From Pseudomonas fluorescens Q2-87 (GTDB taxonomy: Bacteria; Pseudomonadota; Gammaproteobacteria; Pseudomonadales; Pseudomonadaceae), in NCBI RefSeq assembly GCF_000281895.1, contig NZ_CM001558.1, forward strand, positions 2,422,556-2,486,555: a stretch of 64,000 bases of DNA. Direction: 5' to 3'. This document shows positions 1 to 9,921 of the stretch, piece after piece; the stretch's first letter is position 1; each line of letters opens with the position of its first letter. Made by a program: the position numbers and the translations under genes. The notes under the pieces are model-generated. The model was not told the DNA's origin and did not search any database. It saw only the letters and a list, made by a program, of their open reading frames with translations.

Positions 1-730
1 TGAGGTAACTGCCGTCTTCTTGGGCGACCGGGGCGCCTTCGCGGGTGCCGATGCCCAACATCAACCATTGCGTGGCGGAGCCGTCCAGGACCTGACGGAT
101 GCCTTGGCGCTCTTGTTCGTTCAACGACGAACCAATCAGCAGGATCCGACCGTGACCCAGCTCGCCCTGGTTCAGCAGGGCAATGGCCTTGTTGATTGCG
201 AGATCGGCACGATGGCCGCTTTGCGGCATGATCGATGGCGCGAGGGCTTCGAGCAGGTTGGCGCTGGTGGACAGGTCATCGGACAGCGGCACCAGCGTGT
301 GGGCACTGCCGGCATAGACGATGATGGCGGTCTGGGCATCGCTGCGGCTTTGCAGCAGGTCCAGCACCTTGCGCCGGGCCTGTTCCAGGCGTGTGGGAGG
401 AACGTCGGTGGCGAGCATTTCCGGGGTCAGCTCCAGCACTACCACCAGCGGGTCGGCGGGTTTCTGGCTGGTCTGTTCGACCCGCGCCCAGCTCGGGCCC
501 AGCAATGCGAGCACGATCAACAGCCAACCCAGGCCCAGGGCAATCCACGGCAGTTTGCTTTCACGGCCGTTGCCGCCACTGAGCAGCGCGGCATGAAACG
601 CGGCAGGCAGGATCATCTGCCAGCGGCCCACCCGTTTCTGCCGATGCCACAGTTGCCAGAGCAACCAACCGAGCAGCGGTAGCAGCAACACAAACCAGGG
701 GCGCAGCCAATGCGGCCATAAAGCGATCAT
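1..730 (-). CDS. BatB-like von Willebrand factor A domain protein (5' part, runs off the left edge)
   Basis: Reading leftward from an ATG at 730, the frame stays open to the window edge. The N-terminus (MIALWPHWLRPWFVLL) is a hydrophobic membrane anchor. A second hydrophobic stretch and a VWA-like region containing a VVLELTP strand follow. In a canonical VWA domain that strand carries the DxSxS metal site; here it reads LELTP, so the MIDAS looks degenerate, as is common for BatB-type partners. The start overlaps the batA stop by 4 nt (ATGA), so translation is probably coupled. In Pseudomonas the family member often has C-terminal TPR repeats; these would lie outside the window. It probably acts with BatA at the inner membrane under the MoxR ATPase; the precise function is not established. 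Confidence 0.8.
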   Translation of the reverse strand, partial: MIALWPHWLRPWFVLLLPLLGWLLWQLWHRQKRVGRWQMILPAAFHAALLSGGNGRESKLPWIALGLGWLLIVLALLGPSWARVEQTSQKPADPLVVVLELTPEMLATDVPPTRLEQARRKVLDLLQSRSDAQTAIIVYAGSAHTLVPLSDDLSTSANLLEALAPSIMPQSGHRADLAINKAIALLNQGELGHGRILLIGSSLNEQERQGIRQVLDGSATQWLMLGIGTREGAPVAQEDGSYL

Positions 731-1806
731 CGGCGCCTCCGCAAGCGCAGGCGCTTGAGGCGCTGGCGCCATTCGGTGTGTTGGGTCGGCTGGAACAGCG
801 GTTGCGTAAACAGGCGCTGCAATGGGTTGTCAGGCCAGCGTACCCGGACCACCAGCAACACGCTCAACAACAGCGCAATGGTCAGTGGCCAATGATAAAG
901 CGCCAGGGCGGGGCGGGCCTGGGTCGGTTGCTGGGCCACCGGTTCAAGCTGGTCGAGGGTGGTCTTGATCGTCAGTAATTGTTCACCATCCTGGGCGCGG
1001 AAATAACGGCCGCCCGTGACCTGAGCGATGTCCTTGAGGGTTGGCTCGTCGAGGTCCAGGCTCGGGTTGACCCCCAGGAAGCCTGCGGTGCCGCTTTGTT
1101 CCGGATCGGCGCCGATGCCGATCGGATAGATTTTCACGCCTTCTTCAGCGGCCAGCCGCGCGGCGGTCAACGGGTCTATTTCGCCGCCGTTGTTGGCGCC
1201 ATCGGTGACCAGGATCAGCACGCGGCTGTGGGCCGGGCGCTGGCGCAGGCGCTTGAGGGCCAGGCCGATGGCATCGCCGATGGCGGTGTTCTTGCCGGCG
1301 ATGCCGATGCGTGCTTCGTCGAGCCAATGTCGCACGGTGCGGCGGTCGAACGTCAGCGGGGCCTGCAGGTACGCCTGGCTGCCAAACAGGATCAGGCCGA
1401 CCCGGTCACCTTCGCGACCTTCGAGGAAATCCCCCAGCATGTGCTGGACCAGCGAGAGGCGACTGATCTCCTCGTCCTTCCACTGCATGTCAGGGAAATC
1501 CATGGAACCGGAAACGTCCACCGCCACCAGCAAGTCGCGGCCGCTGGAGGCAATGGGCAACGGCTCCCCCAGCCACTGCGGTCGGGCGGCAGCCATCAGC
1601 AACAGCAGCCACAGCAGCATGAAGGGGGCTTGTTGGCGCCAGGTCGGCAGGTTGGCCCTCGCTCGACGCCCGACGAGGCCTTCGAGGTCGTCCAGGAAGC
1701 TGACCTTGAGCGCTGGCTCGCCGCTGTCGGCCGCCGGCAGCACCAGGCGCATCAGCCAGGGCAGCGGCAACAGGGCGAACATCCACGGCCAGGCGAATTC
1801 AAACAT
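727..1806 (-). CDS. BatA-like VWA domain membrane protein
   Basis: 359 aa. The start ATG at 1806 overlaps the end of the upstream DUF4381 gene by 8 nt. Hydrophobic segments lie near residues 5-22 and 60-75, and a C-terminal membrane helix near 305-325 is followed by a very basic tail. The VWA domain (about 90-270) has an intact metal-ion-dependent adhesion site, DVSGSMD, then a TDGANNGG motif. This is the Bat (Bacteroides aerotolerance) / MoxR-associated VWA family: periplasmic or membrane-bound proteins whose metal-dependent interactions are thought to be remodelled by the MoxR AAA+ ATPase. It is the fourth gene of a tightly packed five-gene operon. The substrate is unknown. Confidence 0.9.
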   Translation of the reverse strand: MFEFAWPWMFALLPLPWLMRLVLPAADSGEPALKVSFLDDLEGLVGRRARANLPTWRQQAPFMLLWLLLLMAAARPQWLGEPLPIASSGRDLLVAVDVSGSMDFPDMQWKDEEISRLSLVQHMLGDFLEGREGDRVGLILFGSQAYLQAPLTFDRRTVRHWLDEARIGIAGKNTAIGDAIGLALKRLRQRPAHSRVLILVTDGANNGGEIDPLTAARLAAEEGVKIYPIGIGADPEQSGTAGFLGVNPSLDLDEPTLKDIAQVTGGRYFRAQDGEQLLTIKTTLDQLEPVAQQPTQARPALALYHWPLTIALLLSVLLVVRVRWPDNPLQRLFTQPLFQPTQHTEWRQRLKRLRLRRRR

Positions 1807-2293
1807 GTTTGCGAATCCAGGTTTCGACTGCCTGGGTCAGGCCAGCAATGGCTTTGTCGTCGAGCTTGCATTCGGGTTTGTAGGCACCTTCAACGAGCAC
1901 CATCCAGCGGGTCAGGCCGGCCGCCGGGCAGCGGTTATCCAGGAAGGCCAGCCATTTACGCCCGTTCAGGGTATGACTCTGGCTGTAGGGATAATGGTTG
2001 CGGCACAGGCGCTTGAGCAGCCCGTTGAGTTGTTGCAGCCAGGCGCCTGCCGGCGCGCCGTCGTAGGGCTTGGGCAGCAGGGCGAGTTCGGCCAGGGCAG
2101 CCAGGCGCACCGGGTCCAGGGGCTGATCGGCACGGGCAGCGGTGCGCTTGGCGGGTATGAACCGACGCAGTTGCCACAACCCCAGGCCCAGCAGCGGCAA
2201 CATCACCAGCAGCAACCACCAGCCCGGCGCCGGGGGCCAGAAACCGATAGGGGGCGGCGCCATCAGGGGCTGCAATTGATCCAGGCTGCTCAT
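1799..2293 (-). CDS. DUF4381 domain-containing membrane protein
   Basis: 164 aa from the ATG at 2293, which overlaps the DUF58 stop by 4 nt (ATGA). An open frame continues upstream, but that part lies inside the DUF58 gene. One transmembrane helix sits near residues 22-42 (WWLLLVMLPLLGLGLWQL), followed by a cytoplasmic helical domain rich in Leu and Arg with a conserved-looking GRKWLAFLD segment. DUF4381 proteins occur almost only between DUF58 and BatA genes in MoxR operons and are presumed membrane partners of that complex. No catalytic motif is visible. Confidence 0.85.
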   Translation of the reverse strand: MSSLDQLQPLMAPPPIGFWPPAPGWWLLLVMLPLLGLGLWQLRRFIPAKRTAARADQPLDPVRLAALAELALLPKPYDGAPAGAWLQQLNGLLKRLCRNHYPYSQSHTLNGRKWLAFLDNRCPAAGLTRWMVLVEGAYKPECKLDDKAIAGLTQAVETWIRKHV

Positions 2294-3234
2294 CGGCTTT
2301 TCCCGGCCCGCTTGGGGTTCAGGTATTCGCGCAGCTGTTCGACCATGTCGCCTTGGGTGCTGAGGGGCATCATCAGGATCCGCAACTTTTGCGCCAGCAT
2401 CTCCCAGCGCTCCTGGCGAGCCTCGGCCTGGGCGCGATAGGCCTGGCGCAGTTCGAAGTTCAGCGTATCGAGTTCCAGTTGCGCGTCGCGTTGGGCGAAA
2501 CGCAGCAAGCCGGCGGCCGGCAAGGCATGGTCCAGCGGGTCCGACAGCGGCAGCAGCAACAGGTCGCAATGACGCGACAGCAGGCTCAGTTGCTGCTCGG
2601 CGCTGTCGGACAGCGCGCGCTCGTCGCAAATCACGATCACCAGGCTACCGGGCCGCAGCACTTCCCGGGCCCGACGCAGGGCGATGCCGAACGAGTCGCG
2701 GTCCGGCTCGCCTTCGGTGTGCAATGACTGATTGACCCGCACCAGACGGTTGAGCAGTTGCAGAAGGCTCTGCTTGCTGCGCCGGGGCTTGACCTCGTAA
2801 TGGGTGTTATTGCCGAACACCAGGCCGCCGACCCGATCATTGTGCCCCAGCGCGGCCCAGCCGATCAGGCTGGCGGCCTGGGCGGCGAGTACCGACTTGA
2901 ACACCAGCCCCGAACCGAAGAACAGCCGATGGCTTTGCTCGATCATGATGAAGATCGGTCGTTCCCGTTCTTCGTGAAACAGCTTGGTGTGGGGTTCCTG
3001 GGTCCGGGCGGTGACGCGCCAGTCGATGGTGCGCACGTCGTCACCGGCCTGGTAGACCCGCACCTGATCGAAGTCCACCCCGCGCCCGCGCAGCTTGGAG
3101 TGATGCAGGCCGATCAACGGGCTGCGCTGGCCCGGCGTCGAGAACAACTGCACTTCGCGCACGCGATGGCGCATCTCGATCAGCTCCGAAAGGCTGACGC
3201 GGATGCCCGGTGCGGGCGCCAGTGGATTATTCAT
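2290..3234 (-). CDS. DUF58 domain-containing protein
   Basis: 314 aa, ATG at 3234, 9 nt after the moxR stop. The central region contains the DUF58 hallmark G-x-G-x-(D/E)F, here RGRGVDFDQVRVYQAGDDVR, followed by IDWRVTARTQEPHTKLFHEE. This is the conserved block shared by all DUF58 proteins, which have a cryptic VWA-like fold. DUF58 genes sit directly after moxR in this operon type. The role is probably as adaptor or effector of MoxR in envelope-protein maturation; the molecular function is unproven. The family assignment is secure. Confidence 0.92.
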   Translation of the reverse strand: MNNPLAPAPGIRVSLSELIEMRHRVREVQLFSTPGQRSPLIGLHHSKLRGRGVDFDQVRVYQAGDDVRTIDWRVTARTQEPHTKLFHEERERPIFIMIEQSHRLFFGSGLVFKSVLAAQAASLIGWAALGHNDRVGGLVFGNNTHYEVKPRRSKQSLLQLLNRLVRVNQSLHTEGEPDRDSFGIALRRAREVLRPGSLVIVICDERALSDSAEQQLSLLSRHCDLLLLPLSDPLDHALPAAGLLRFAQRDAQLELDTLNFELRQAYRAQAEARQERWEMLAQKLRILMMPLSTQGDMVEQLREYLNPKRAGKSR

Positions 3235-3243
3235 GACGCATGC

Positions 3244-4203
<960 letters not shown>

Positions 4204-4395
4204 CGATGACTGTTCCTGGAAGGGGTGGCCCCGCACGTCTGGATAACGCCGGGGCTGGGGGCAATACTTTAATGCATGGCAGGGGGTGGCGACTAACGGG
4301 ATTTTGATCGGCCGTGTGAATTGTGATCGGCTTGGAAAGATTGTGGGGGTGGGTTTGCTTGCCATAAATACCACCCCGACAGGCGCACTTACCCC

Positions 4396-4419
4396 GTGGC
4401 GAGGGAGCTTGCTCCCGCT
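4396..4419. repeat. Single REP-type palindrome
   Basis: GTGGCGAGGGAGCTTGCTCC plus four bases. The same unit occurs as inverted pairs at 5181-5311, 7424-7552 and 12928-13059. It lies upstream of moxR in otherwise non-coding DNA. This is the extragenic REP sequence class mobilised by RAYT transposases in Pseudomonas; no RAYT gene is in this window. Confidence 0.85.
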
Positions 4420-4675
4420 TGACCGGGCTGGCGCTCCAGTGCGAAGCACTAACAAAATGAAGGGGTGTTTATCTGGATGTAGGAGTGTTCTGTATCGGGC
4501 TACGTTGTCTTGCGCCATTGCCTACGACTGCGCCAGAATCCGCCGGCTTGTGCGCTTGGGAGGCAGGTTTTATCGTTTCCGGGTCGCTGAGGAATCAGCG
4601 ATCGGGTTTGGTAGCCCGGTTTTCTACATGACGCAAGCGTCACTTTTTACAAGTGCATCTCAGCATTTGTATTGA

Positions 4676-4806
4676 TGGTGGCCATGCGTAGGGCGCTTTC
4701 GAGCGCGCCGGAGTTCATGTGGGCCGGTCTACCAACCTTCGTATGGCCGCCACCCTCGTTTGGTAGCGAGGTGGTGGTTTCTCCTATCCCGCATGAGATT
4801 CCATTT
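4676..4806 (+). promoter_or_regulatory. Structured leader in front of the DUF6124 gene
   Basis: The 130 bases before the start codon contain two hairpins. The first is a perfect 5-bp stem with a UUCG tetraloop at 4693-4706 (GCGCT TTCG AGCGC). The second, at 4750-4774, pairs CCACCCTCG with CGAGGTGG with one bulged C. The motif GGTCTACCAACC between them and TTTGGTAG inside the second loop are partly complementary (CTACCAA/TTGGTAG), so an alternative pairing is possible. This suggests a cis-regulatory RNA, but no known riboswitch class is recognised. The rest of 4204-4675 holds only a REP unit and no supportable gene. Confidence 0.45.
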
Positions 4807-5175
4807 ATGTTCAAAGCTACCCCGAATCCCCCGGACACCGATCCGACCTCACCGCGCCCAAAAACCAAGTCCCAAAAACACGACAAAGTCACCGACCGAG
4901 TCCTCAACCATTACCTGAACCCCAAACCGGGCAAACCCGAAGCGGAACCCGCCCCCGGCCAACTCTTCACCGTCAACAAAGACATCGACACCGAATGCCT
5001 GCTTGCCAACCTCAGCGAAACCCTGGCTTCGGCCAACGTCATGGTTAATGACCTGGCCTTCGACTTGGATGGTTCACGCCGGCATTTCCTCCTGGGCATC
5101 CAACAGCTGATCGAACTGGGCAGCCTGCTGGCGAACCGTGCTCTGGACAACATCGAAACCCGTCAGCCGACATAA
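4807..5175 (+). CDS. DUF6124 family small protein
   Basis: 122 aa from the ATG at 4807 (MFKATPNPPDTDP). The opening motif MFKxTPNPPxTDP and the ending LLANRALDNIE are characteristic of a Pseudomonas-specific family of short proteins (DUF6124, formerly in DUF3077), often found in multiple copies per genome. There is no signal peptide or membrane segment. The N-terminal 45 residues are Pro- and Lys-rich and probably disordered; the C-terminal half is predicted helical (TECLLANLSETLASANVMVNDLAF). The start was chosen over an upstream in-frame ATG at 4672 because the family begins with MFK and the upstream DNA forms a structured leader. Function unknown. Confidence 0.85.
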   Translation: MFKATPNPPDTDPTSPRPKTKSQKHDKVTDRVLNHYLNPKPGKPEAEPAPGQLFTVNKDIDTECLLANLSETLASANVMVNDLAFDLDGSRRHFLLGIQQLIELGSLLANRALDNIETRQPT

Positions 5176-5180
5176 CCCCC

Positions 5181-5311
5181 GTGGCGAGGGAGCTTGCTCC
5201 CGCTGGGCTGCGCAGCAGCCCCAAACCGAGCCGGCGCGGTTCCCCAGACACACCGCGCCGGGCGGGCCTGCGACTGCTGCGCAGCCGAGCGGGAGCAAGC
5301 TCCCTCGCCAC
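5181..5311. repeat. REPIN: inverted pair of REP palindromes
   Basis: The unit GTGGCGAGGGAGCTTGCTCC starts at 5181 and is mirrored by its reverse complement ending at 5311. The inner arms GGCTGCGCAGCAG and CTGCTGCGCAGCC also pair, giving a long cruciform-capable element of about 131 bp. It lies directly after the DUF6124 stop and could act as a transcription end or mRNA stabiliser. A half-similar sequence (GGGAGCGAGTCTGCTCC) lies close by near 5360. Confidence 0.9.
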
Positions 5312-5422
5312 AAGGGATTTGTGTCATTCCGTAAGTGCTGGGTGAACCGCAAAACCTTGGGAGCGAGTCTGCTCCGGGCGGCGATCCGACGATGACGGCA
5401 GCAGATCCAGCACCCTATTTCG

Positions 5423-7171
5423 CTAGTTCTGCGTCCGAATCTCATCCACCAGCAGCTTGACTGCGGGCCTGTCGAGCAGCTCCCGCCACGGACCATCGTC
5501 CACGATTGCTCCTTCATGTATCACGATGACCCGGTCAAACCGATGCAGGTGGTCAATGTCATGGGTGACACAGATCAAACCCTGCCCGGAGAAAACGTCG
5601 AATAACAGGTCCCAAAGGGGCGTGGTCAGCCTGGGTTCGATGGATGCGCTGGGCTCGTCGAACAGATTGAATTTTCCGGGCTTGTTGATCAGGCGCAGCA
5701 GCGACAAGCGTTTAGCTTCGCCTCCGGAGATATTCGATGCATTTTCGCTGACCTGCCGTGTCGTCACGAGCTCATCCAGTTCCAGTTGCCGTATGGCTCT
5801 GGGCAAATCCGGCGATGCGCTGCCTCCGAACAGAACCGATTGTTCAAAAGAGCCTTCCAGAAACCGTGGTTGTTGAGGACAGTATCTCAAGGCGTCCAAG
5901 TGCGCTTGACCGGTCAAAAATGAGACCGGCACCGCGTCGATACTCAGTTGGTCTCGCGTTAATGCATCAAGCCCGGCGAGGGCTTCCAGAAAAGTGGTCT
6001 TGCCTGCGCCGCTAGGGCCCGTAACGGCCACTGACTGCCCTTGGGTAAACGCCAGGGAGCGCTTGATCGACAGGCGAAGCGATCCCGTTCCTGCCACTTC
6101 GCAGGCTCCGAGTTCCAGGACAGAGGACCGCTGCAAATCAACCCGCGCCAGCCGATTGCTGCAATCGAAATTCGGAAGTGATAGCAGACCCTGAAATTGA
6201 CGCTGGTCTGCAAGGAACTGATCAAGCACACGATACCCTTCAGTCAAAGTTGAAATACTGACCAGATAACTCCCCGCGATTGAAAAAATGGCAACCAGCT
6301 GCCCGACACTGATACTGGGCTGCCCCGACAGTTGGTCCACGACGCCCCAGTAGAGCAAGCCCCCAGTGGAAAGGCTTACGAACAGTATCTTGGCGGTGCT
6401 CAGCAGGCCGCCGGATGATGCCGTCGTCACCGCCGCGTTGGCATAACGTCCGAACGCCGCATTCAACGGGTGCAGGGCCGTAGGTATGGCACTTTCCAGT
6501 TTTATGATTTTCCCCGCGTTGAGGGTGTTGTAGAGGTGGGCACTTAAATCGTCTTCCTGCTCATTGACAGCATCGATGTGTTTTCTCCGCCATCTGATGA
6601 TTTTATGGGTGGCAGCCAGATAGATCATTCCGAATGCCGTCATGCTCAAGAAAACTCCAATGCCCCCTATGTAAATAAAAGCAGTCCCAACAACTATGAA
6701 TTCCAACAGTACGGGGAGCGCAATGGTCACCATGAACGTCAGTAGTTGTTCGTGAGCAGTAATTCCGCGCTCAACCGATTTGATGAAGTGGCCGATTCTC
6801 CAAGAATTGAATAACGAAAACTCCTTGCCGATGAGTTCGGTGATCCACTCCTTGGAAGCGTTCATGATAATGCCCTGTACCAGTTTGGACAGTGCATGGA
6901 TTTGCAGTGGAGTGATGATCGCGTGAATACATCCCGCGACAATCAGGCCTGTCGTCAGTGCGAGCAGTGTGCTGGAGGTTGGACTTTTATTGCCTTGCAG
7001 GGTGTCGATGATGGTTCCAAGTAACAATGGAGGGGCGAGCGTGATGAGTTTGAGTGCGATGATTGTTGCGACGGTTAATATCAGAAGCGACGTATGTTTT
7101 TCGCATGCGGTTTTAATAAGCATTTGTATAGATAGCATACGACCGTCCATGAGGAGCTGCGGTTTAGGCAT
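5423..7171 (-). CDS. ABC transporter, fused permease and ATP-binding protein (exporter type)
   Basis: 582 aa, one half-transporter. About five or six hydrophobic segments lie between residues 25 and 310 (for example LLILTVATIIALKLITLAPP). The nucleotide-binding domain follows from about 345: Walker A GPSGAGKTT, signature NISGGEAKRLSLLR, Walker B KFNLFDEPSAS and switch His in CVTHDIDHLHR. This fits an ABCB/peptide- or lipid-type exporter that works as a dimer in the inner membrane. An alternative ATG exists at residue 12 (MLSIQ). It stands alone between REP elements, with no adjacent biosynthesis or membrane-fusion gene. Its 5' half and upstream DNA are visibly more AT-rich than the neighbours, which hints at transfer. 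Substrate unknown. Confidence 0.85.
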   Translation of the reverse strand: MPKPQLLMDGRMLSIQMLIKTACEKHTSLLILTVATIIALKLITLAPPLLLGTIIDTLQGNKSPTSSTLLALTTGLIVAGCIHAIITPLQIHALSKLVQGIIMNASKEWITELIGKEFSLFNSWRIGHFIKSVERGITAHEQLLTFMVTIALPVLLEFIVVGTAFIYIGGIGVFLSMTAFGMIYLAATHKIIRWRRKHIDAVNEQEDDLSAHLYNTLNAGKIIKLESAIPTALHPLNAAFGRYANAAVTTASSGGLLSTAKILFVSLSTGGLLYWGVVDQLSGQPSISVGQLVAIFSIAGSYLVSISTLTEGYRVLDQFLADQRQFQGLLSLPNFDCSNRLARVDLQRSSVLELGACEVAGTGSLRLSIKRSLAFTQGQSVAVTGPSGAGKTTFLEALAGLDALTRDQLSIDAVPVSFLTGQAHLDALRYCPQQPRFLEGSFEQSVLFGGSASPDLPRAIRQLELDELVTTRQVSENASNISGGEAKRLSLLRLINKPGKFNLFDEPSASIEPRLTTPLWDLLFDVFSGQGLICVTHDIDHLHRFDRVIVIHEGAIVDDGPWRELLDRPAVKLLVDEIRTQN

Positions 7172-7423
7172 TAACTGGCGTGTTAGCGGTGCGCGAAGGG
7201 CGTGCGCGTATGAAGTTATATGAATAGCAGTCGGTTTTTGGATGTGCTAGATCCCAACATCCGACGTTGTTGTGGGGGGCTTCCTGATAATCGGTAAGAC
7301 GTATCTGAAGGAAAAGCTGCCGCGGATTTTTATGTGCATTTGTCAGGGCAGGATTTGTAGGGGGTTAACTTAAGGGGCGTCCACACACCCTGAAAGTCGG
7401 CCGTATTTTTCGGCTAACCCATT
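7172..7423. other. AT-rich intergenic stretch without a gene
   Basis: Upstream of the ABC exporter and before the REPIN. It is conspicuously richer in A+T than the coding DNA and presumably holds the exporter promoter. I see no supportable ORF, tRNA or strong hairpin here. Confidence 0.5.
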
Positions 7424-7552
7424 GTGGCGAGGGAGCTTGCTCCCGCTGGGCTGCGCAGCAGCCCCGAAGCCCCACCTCGGTGTATCAGGCTGGCCGCATC
7501 CAGCCCTTTAGGGGTCGCTTCGCAACCCAGCGGGAGCAAGCTCCCTCGCCAC
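7424..7552. repeat. REPIN: inverted pair of REP palindromes
   Basis: GTGGCGAGGGAGCTTGCTCC at 7424 is matched by its reverse complement ending at 7552. It is the same element as at 5181-5311 and 12928-13059, with a different centre. It lies 20 nt beyond the kguD stop, at the end of the kgu operon, a typical REP position. Confidence 0.9.
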
Positions 7553-7572
7553 AGCTGTGCTTGGCTGATTGC

Positions 7573-8550
7573 TCAGCCCACCCAAGCCCCCGCATTCACC
7601 AGATTCACCGGCCGTTCACCCGCCAATGCCGCCAACAGATTGTCCACCGCACAGCGCGCCATCGCTTCCCGTGTCTCGTGGGTGGCCGAGCCCATGTGCG
7701 GTGTCGCCACCACGTTATCCATTTGCAACAGCGGCGAATCCGCATCCAAGGGTTCACGCTCGAACACGTCCAGCCCCGCACCACGGATCTGCCCGCTGCG
7801 CAGGGCGTCGATCAGTGCGGCTTCATCCACCACCTTGCCCCGGGAGATATTGATGAAGATGGTCTCGGGACGCATCCGGGCAAACGCCTGCGCGCCGACC
7901 AGCCCTTGGGTTTCAGCCGTCAGGGGCAAGGTCAGGCAAATGAAGTCGGCCTGCCGAAACAATGTTTCGAGGCTGCAATAGCGCGCATTGAAACGCTGCT
8001 CGACTGCCGGCTTGGCCGAATGGCTGTGGTAGATCACCGGCATGCCGAAGCCGAAGTGACCGCGCTGGGCCAGGGCTTCGCCGATGCGGCCCATGCCGAT
8101 GATGCCCAGGGTCTTGCCATGGACATCGCTGCCAAAATGCTTGGGGCCGATGCTCTGTTGCCAGCCGCCAGCACGCACCAGGTTGGCCAGCTCCACCACG
8201 CGGCGGGCCGTTGCCAGGATCAGGGCAAAGCCGGTGTCTGCGGTGGTTTCGGTGAGCACGTCCGGGGTGTTGGTGAGCAGGATCCGGCGTTCGGTCAGGT
8301 AGTCGATGTCGTAGTTGTCGACCCCCACCGAGACGCTGGCAATGGCTTGCAGGTTCGGCGCCAGGTCCAGCAACGGTGCGTCCAGCTTGAGGCTGGCCCC
8401 CAGCAAGCCATGGGCGCTGGACAGGGCCTCGCGCAGTTGCGCCAGGCCCTGCGTGTCGAGGCGCTCGATGAGCGTGACCTGGGCCTGCGCTTGCAGACGG
8501 GCCATCAGTTGCGCTGACAGCGCTTTGTACAACACCACGTGCTTTTTCAT
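7573..8550 (-). CDS. kguD: 2-ketogluconate-6-phosphate reductase (D-2-hydroxyacid dehydrogenase family)
   Basis: 325 aa. The D-isomer-specific 2-hydroxyacid dehydrogenase fold is clear: Rossmann motif LGIIGMGRIGEALA near 148-161, the Arg loop FINISRGKVVDE, Glu in FEREPL, and catalytic His in ATPHMGSATHETR. In Pseudomonas this enzyme reduces 2-keto-6-phosphogluconate to 6-phosphogluconate with NAD(P)H, feeding the Entner-Doudoroff pathway in the cytoplasm. It is the last gene of the kguE-kguK-kguT-kguD order known in P. putida and P. aeruginosa, starting 14 nt after kguT. Enzymes of the GhrB/TkrA type share the sequence; operon context decides the name. Repression by PtxS is expected. Confidence 0.92.
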   Translation of the reverse strand: MKKHVVLYKALSAQLMARLQAQAQVTLIERLDTQGLAQLREALSSAHGLLGASLKLDAPLLDLAPNLQAIASVSVGVDNYDIDYLTERRILLTNTPDVLTETTADTGFALILATARRVVELANLVRAGGWQQSIGPKHFGSDVHGKTLGIIGMGRIGEALAQRGHFGFGMPVIYHSHSAKPAVEQRFNARYCSLETLFRQADFICLTLPLTAETQGLVGAQAFARMRPETIFINISRGKVVDEAALIDALRSGQIRGAGLDVFEREPLDADSPLLQMDNVVATPHMGSATHETREAMARCAVDNLLAALAGERPVNLVNAGAWVG

Positions 8551-8564
8551 GGGCAGGTCTCGAT

Positions 8565-9863
8565 TCAGGAATGGGCGGACGCCGAGCGTGGCGTCGCGGT
8601 TTTGGACACGGCCCGGTCACTGGCGCCGGGCTTGAGGGCGAGGGTCAGCACCACTGACATCAACAAGGCGCCGCTCATCAGCAGGAAGGACATGCCAGGG
8701 GAGCCGGTGGAGCCGTTGAGGTAACCCACCAGGTAGGAACCGCCGAACGAACCCAGCGCACCCATGCTGTTGATCAACGCCATGGCACCGCCGGCGACAT
8801 TGGCGGGAAGAATTTCTGGAACGATGGCGAAGAACGGCCCGTACGGGGCGTACATGCAGGCCCCGGCGATCACCAGCAGGCTATAGGACCACCAGAAATG
8901 CTCAGGCCCCAGCAGGTAGGAGGCGTAGAACGCGATGGAGGCGACCAGCAGCGGTGGCCAGACGAAGCGCTTGCGTTTTTGAGCCTTGTCCGATGCCCAG
9001 GACACGCCCAGCATGCCGATCACCGCCGCCAGGTAGGGCAGCGACGACAGCCATCCGGCCTCGACCATGCTCATCTGCAAGCCGGCCTTGAGAATTGATG
9101 GCAACCACAGCACAAAGCCGTAGACGCCGATGCTCCAGCAGAAAAATTGCAACGCCAGGATGATGACCTTGGGCGAGCGGAAGGCTTCGGCATAGTTCTT
9201 TACGGCCTTGATGCCGACCTGTTCGGCTGCCAGTGCGCTTTCCAGGTCCTGTTTTTCCTGGTCGCTGAGCCACTTGGCCTGGGCCGGACGGTCATCAGCG
9301 AGGCGCCACCAGATAAAGGCCCAGAGCACTGCCGGCAGGCCTTCGATGATGAACATCCAGCGCCAGTCGAATTGCTGCACCAGGTAACCCGACACCACCG
9401 ACATCCACAGCATGGTCACCGGGTTGCCGAGGATCAGGAAGGTATTGGCGCGCGAGCGTTCTGCCCGGGTGAACCAGTGACACAGATATACCAGCATCGC
9501 CGGCATCACGGCGGCTTCGACCACGCCGAGCATGAAGCGGATCACGATCAGCCAATACGCGTTGGAGACCACGCCTGTCAGCGTTGCCAGTGAACCCCAG
9601 AGGATCAGGCTGACGAAGATCAGCTTCTTCACGCTGTGCTTTTGCGCGTAGATCGCCCCCGGTACTTGGAAGAAGAAGTAGCCGAGGAAAAACAGCGCCC
9701 CCAGCAATGACGACAGCCCAGGGGTAATCATCAGGTCCTTGGCCATGCCCGAAGCGGCGGCGAACCCGTAGTTGGCCCGATCCAGATAGGCCAGGCTGTA
9801 GGTGATGAACACGATGGGCATGATGTACCACCAGCGACGGGTGGCGAGGTTGAGCGTTTGCAT
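8565..9863 (-). CDS. kguT: 2-ketogluconate transporter (MFS)
   Basis: 432 aa from the ATG at 9863 (MQTLNLATRRWWYIMP), which has an AGGAG ribosome site 9 nt upstream; an open frame further upstream lies inside kguK. It has twelve hydrophobic segments and the family opening ITYSLAYLDRANYGFA, typical of the anion:cation symporter branch of the major facilitator superfamily. Its position between kguK and kguD identifies it as the inner-membrane 2-ketogluconate importer. A 58-nt gap that includes part of a REP palindrome separates it from kguK, the widest gap in this operon. Confidence 0.92.
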   Translation of the reverse strand: MQTLNLATRRWWYIMPIVFITYSLAYLDRANYGFAAASGMAKDLMITPGLSSLLGALFFLGYFFFQVPGAIYAQKHSVKKLIFVSLILWGSLATLTGVVSNAYWLIVIRFMLGVVEAAVMPAMLVYLCHWFTRAERSRANTFLILGNPVTMLWMSVVSGYLVQQFDWRWMFIIEGLPAVLWAFIWWRLADDRPAQAKWLSDQEKQDLESALAAEQVGIKAVKNYAEAFRSPKVIILALQFFCWSIGVYGFVLWLPSILKAGLQMSMVEAGWLSSLPYLAAVIGMLGVSWASDKAQKRKRFVWPPLLVASIAFYASYLLGPEHFWWSYSLLVIAGACMYAPYGPFFAIVPEILPANVAGGAMALINSMGALGSFGGSYLVGYLNGSTGSPGMSFLLMSGALLMSVVLTLALKPGASDRAVSKTATPRSASAHS

Positions 9864-9921
9864 GTCTTTGACTCCTGAGCTTGTTGTTTTTGTTTGCAGC
9901 AGGTGTGTTTTGCGGTGGCCT

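Noticed and set aside
979..2440. Long plus-strand frames opposite batA and DUF4381
   Set aside because: The minus-strand genes have clear families, overlapping starts and stops, and operon order; the plus frames show no domain.
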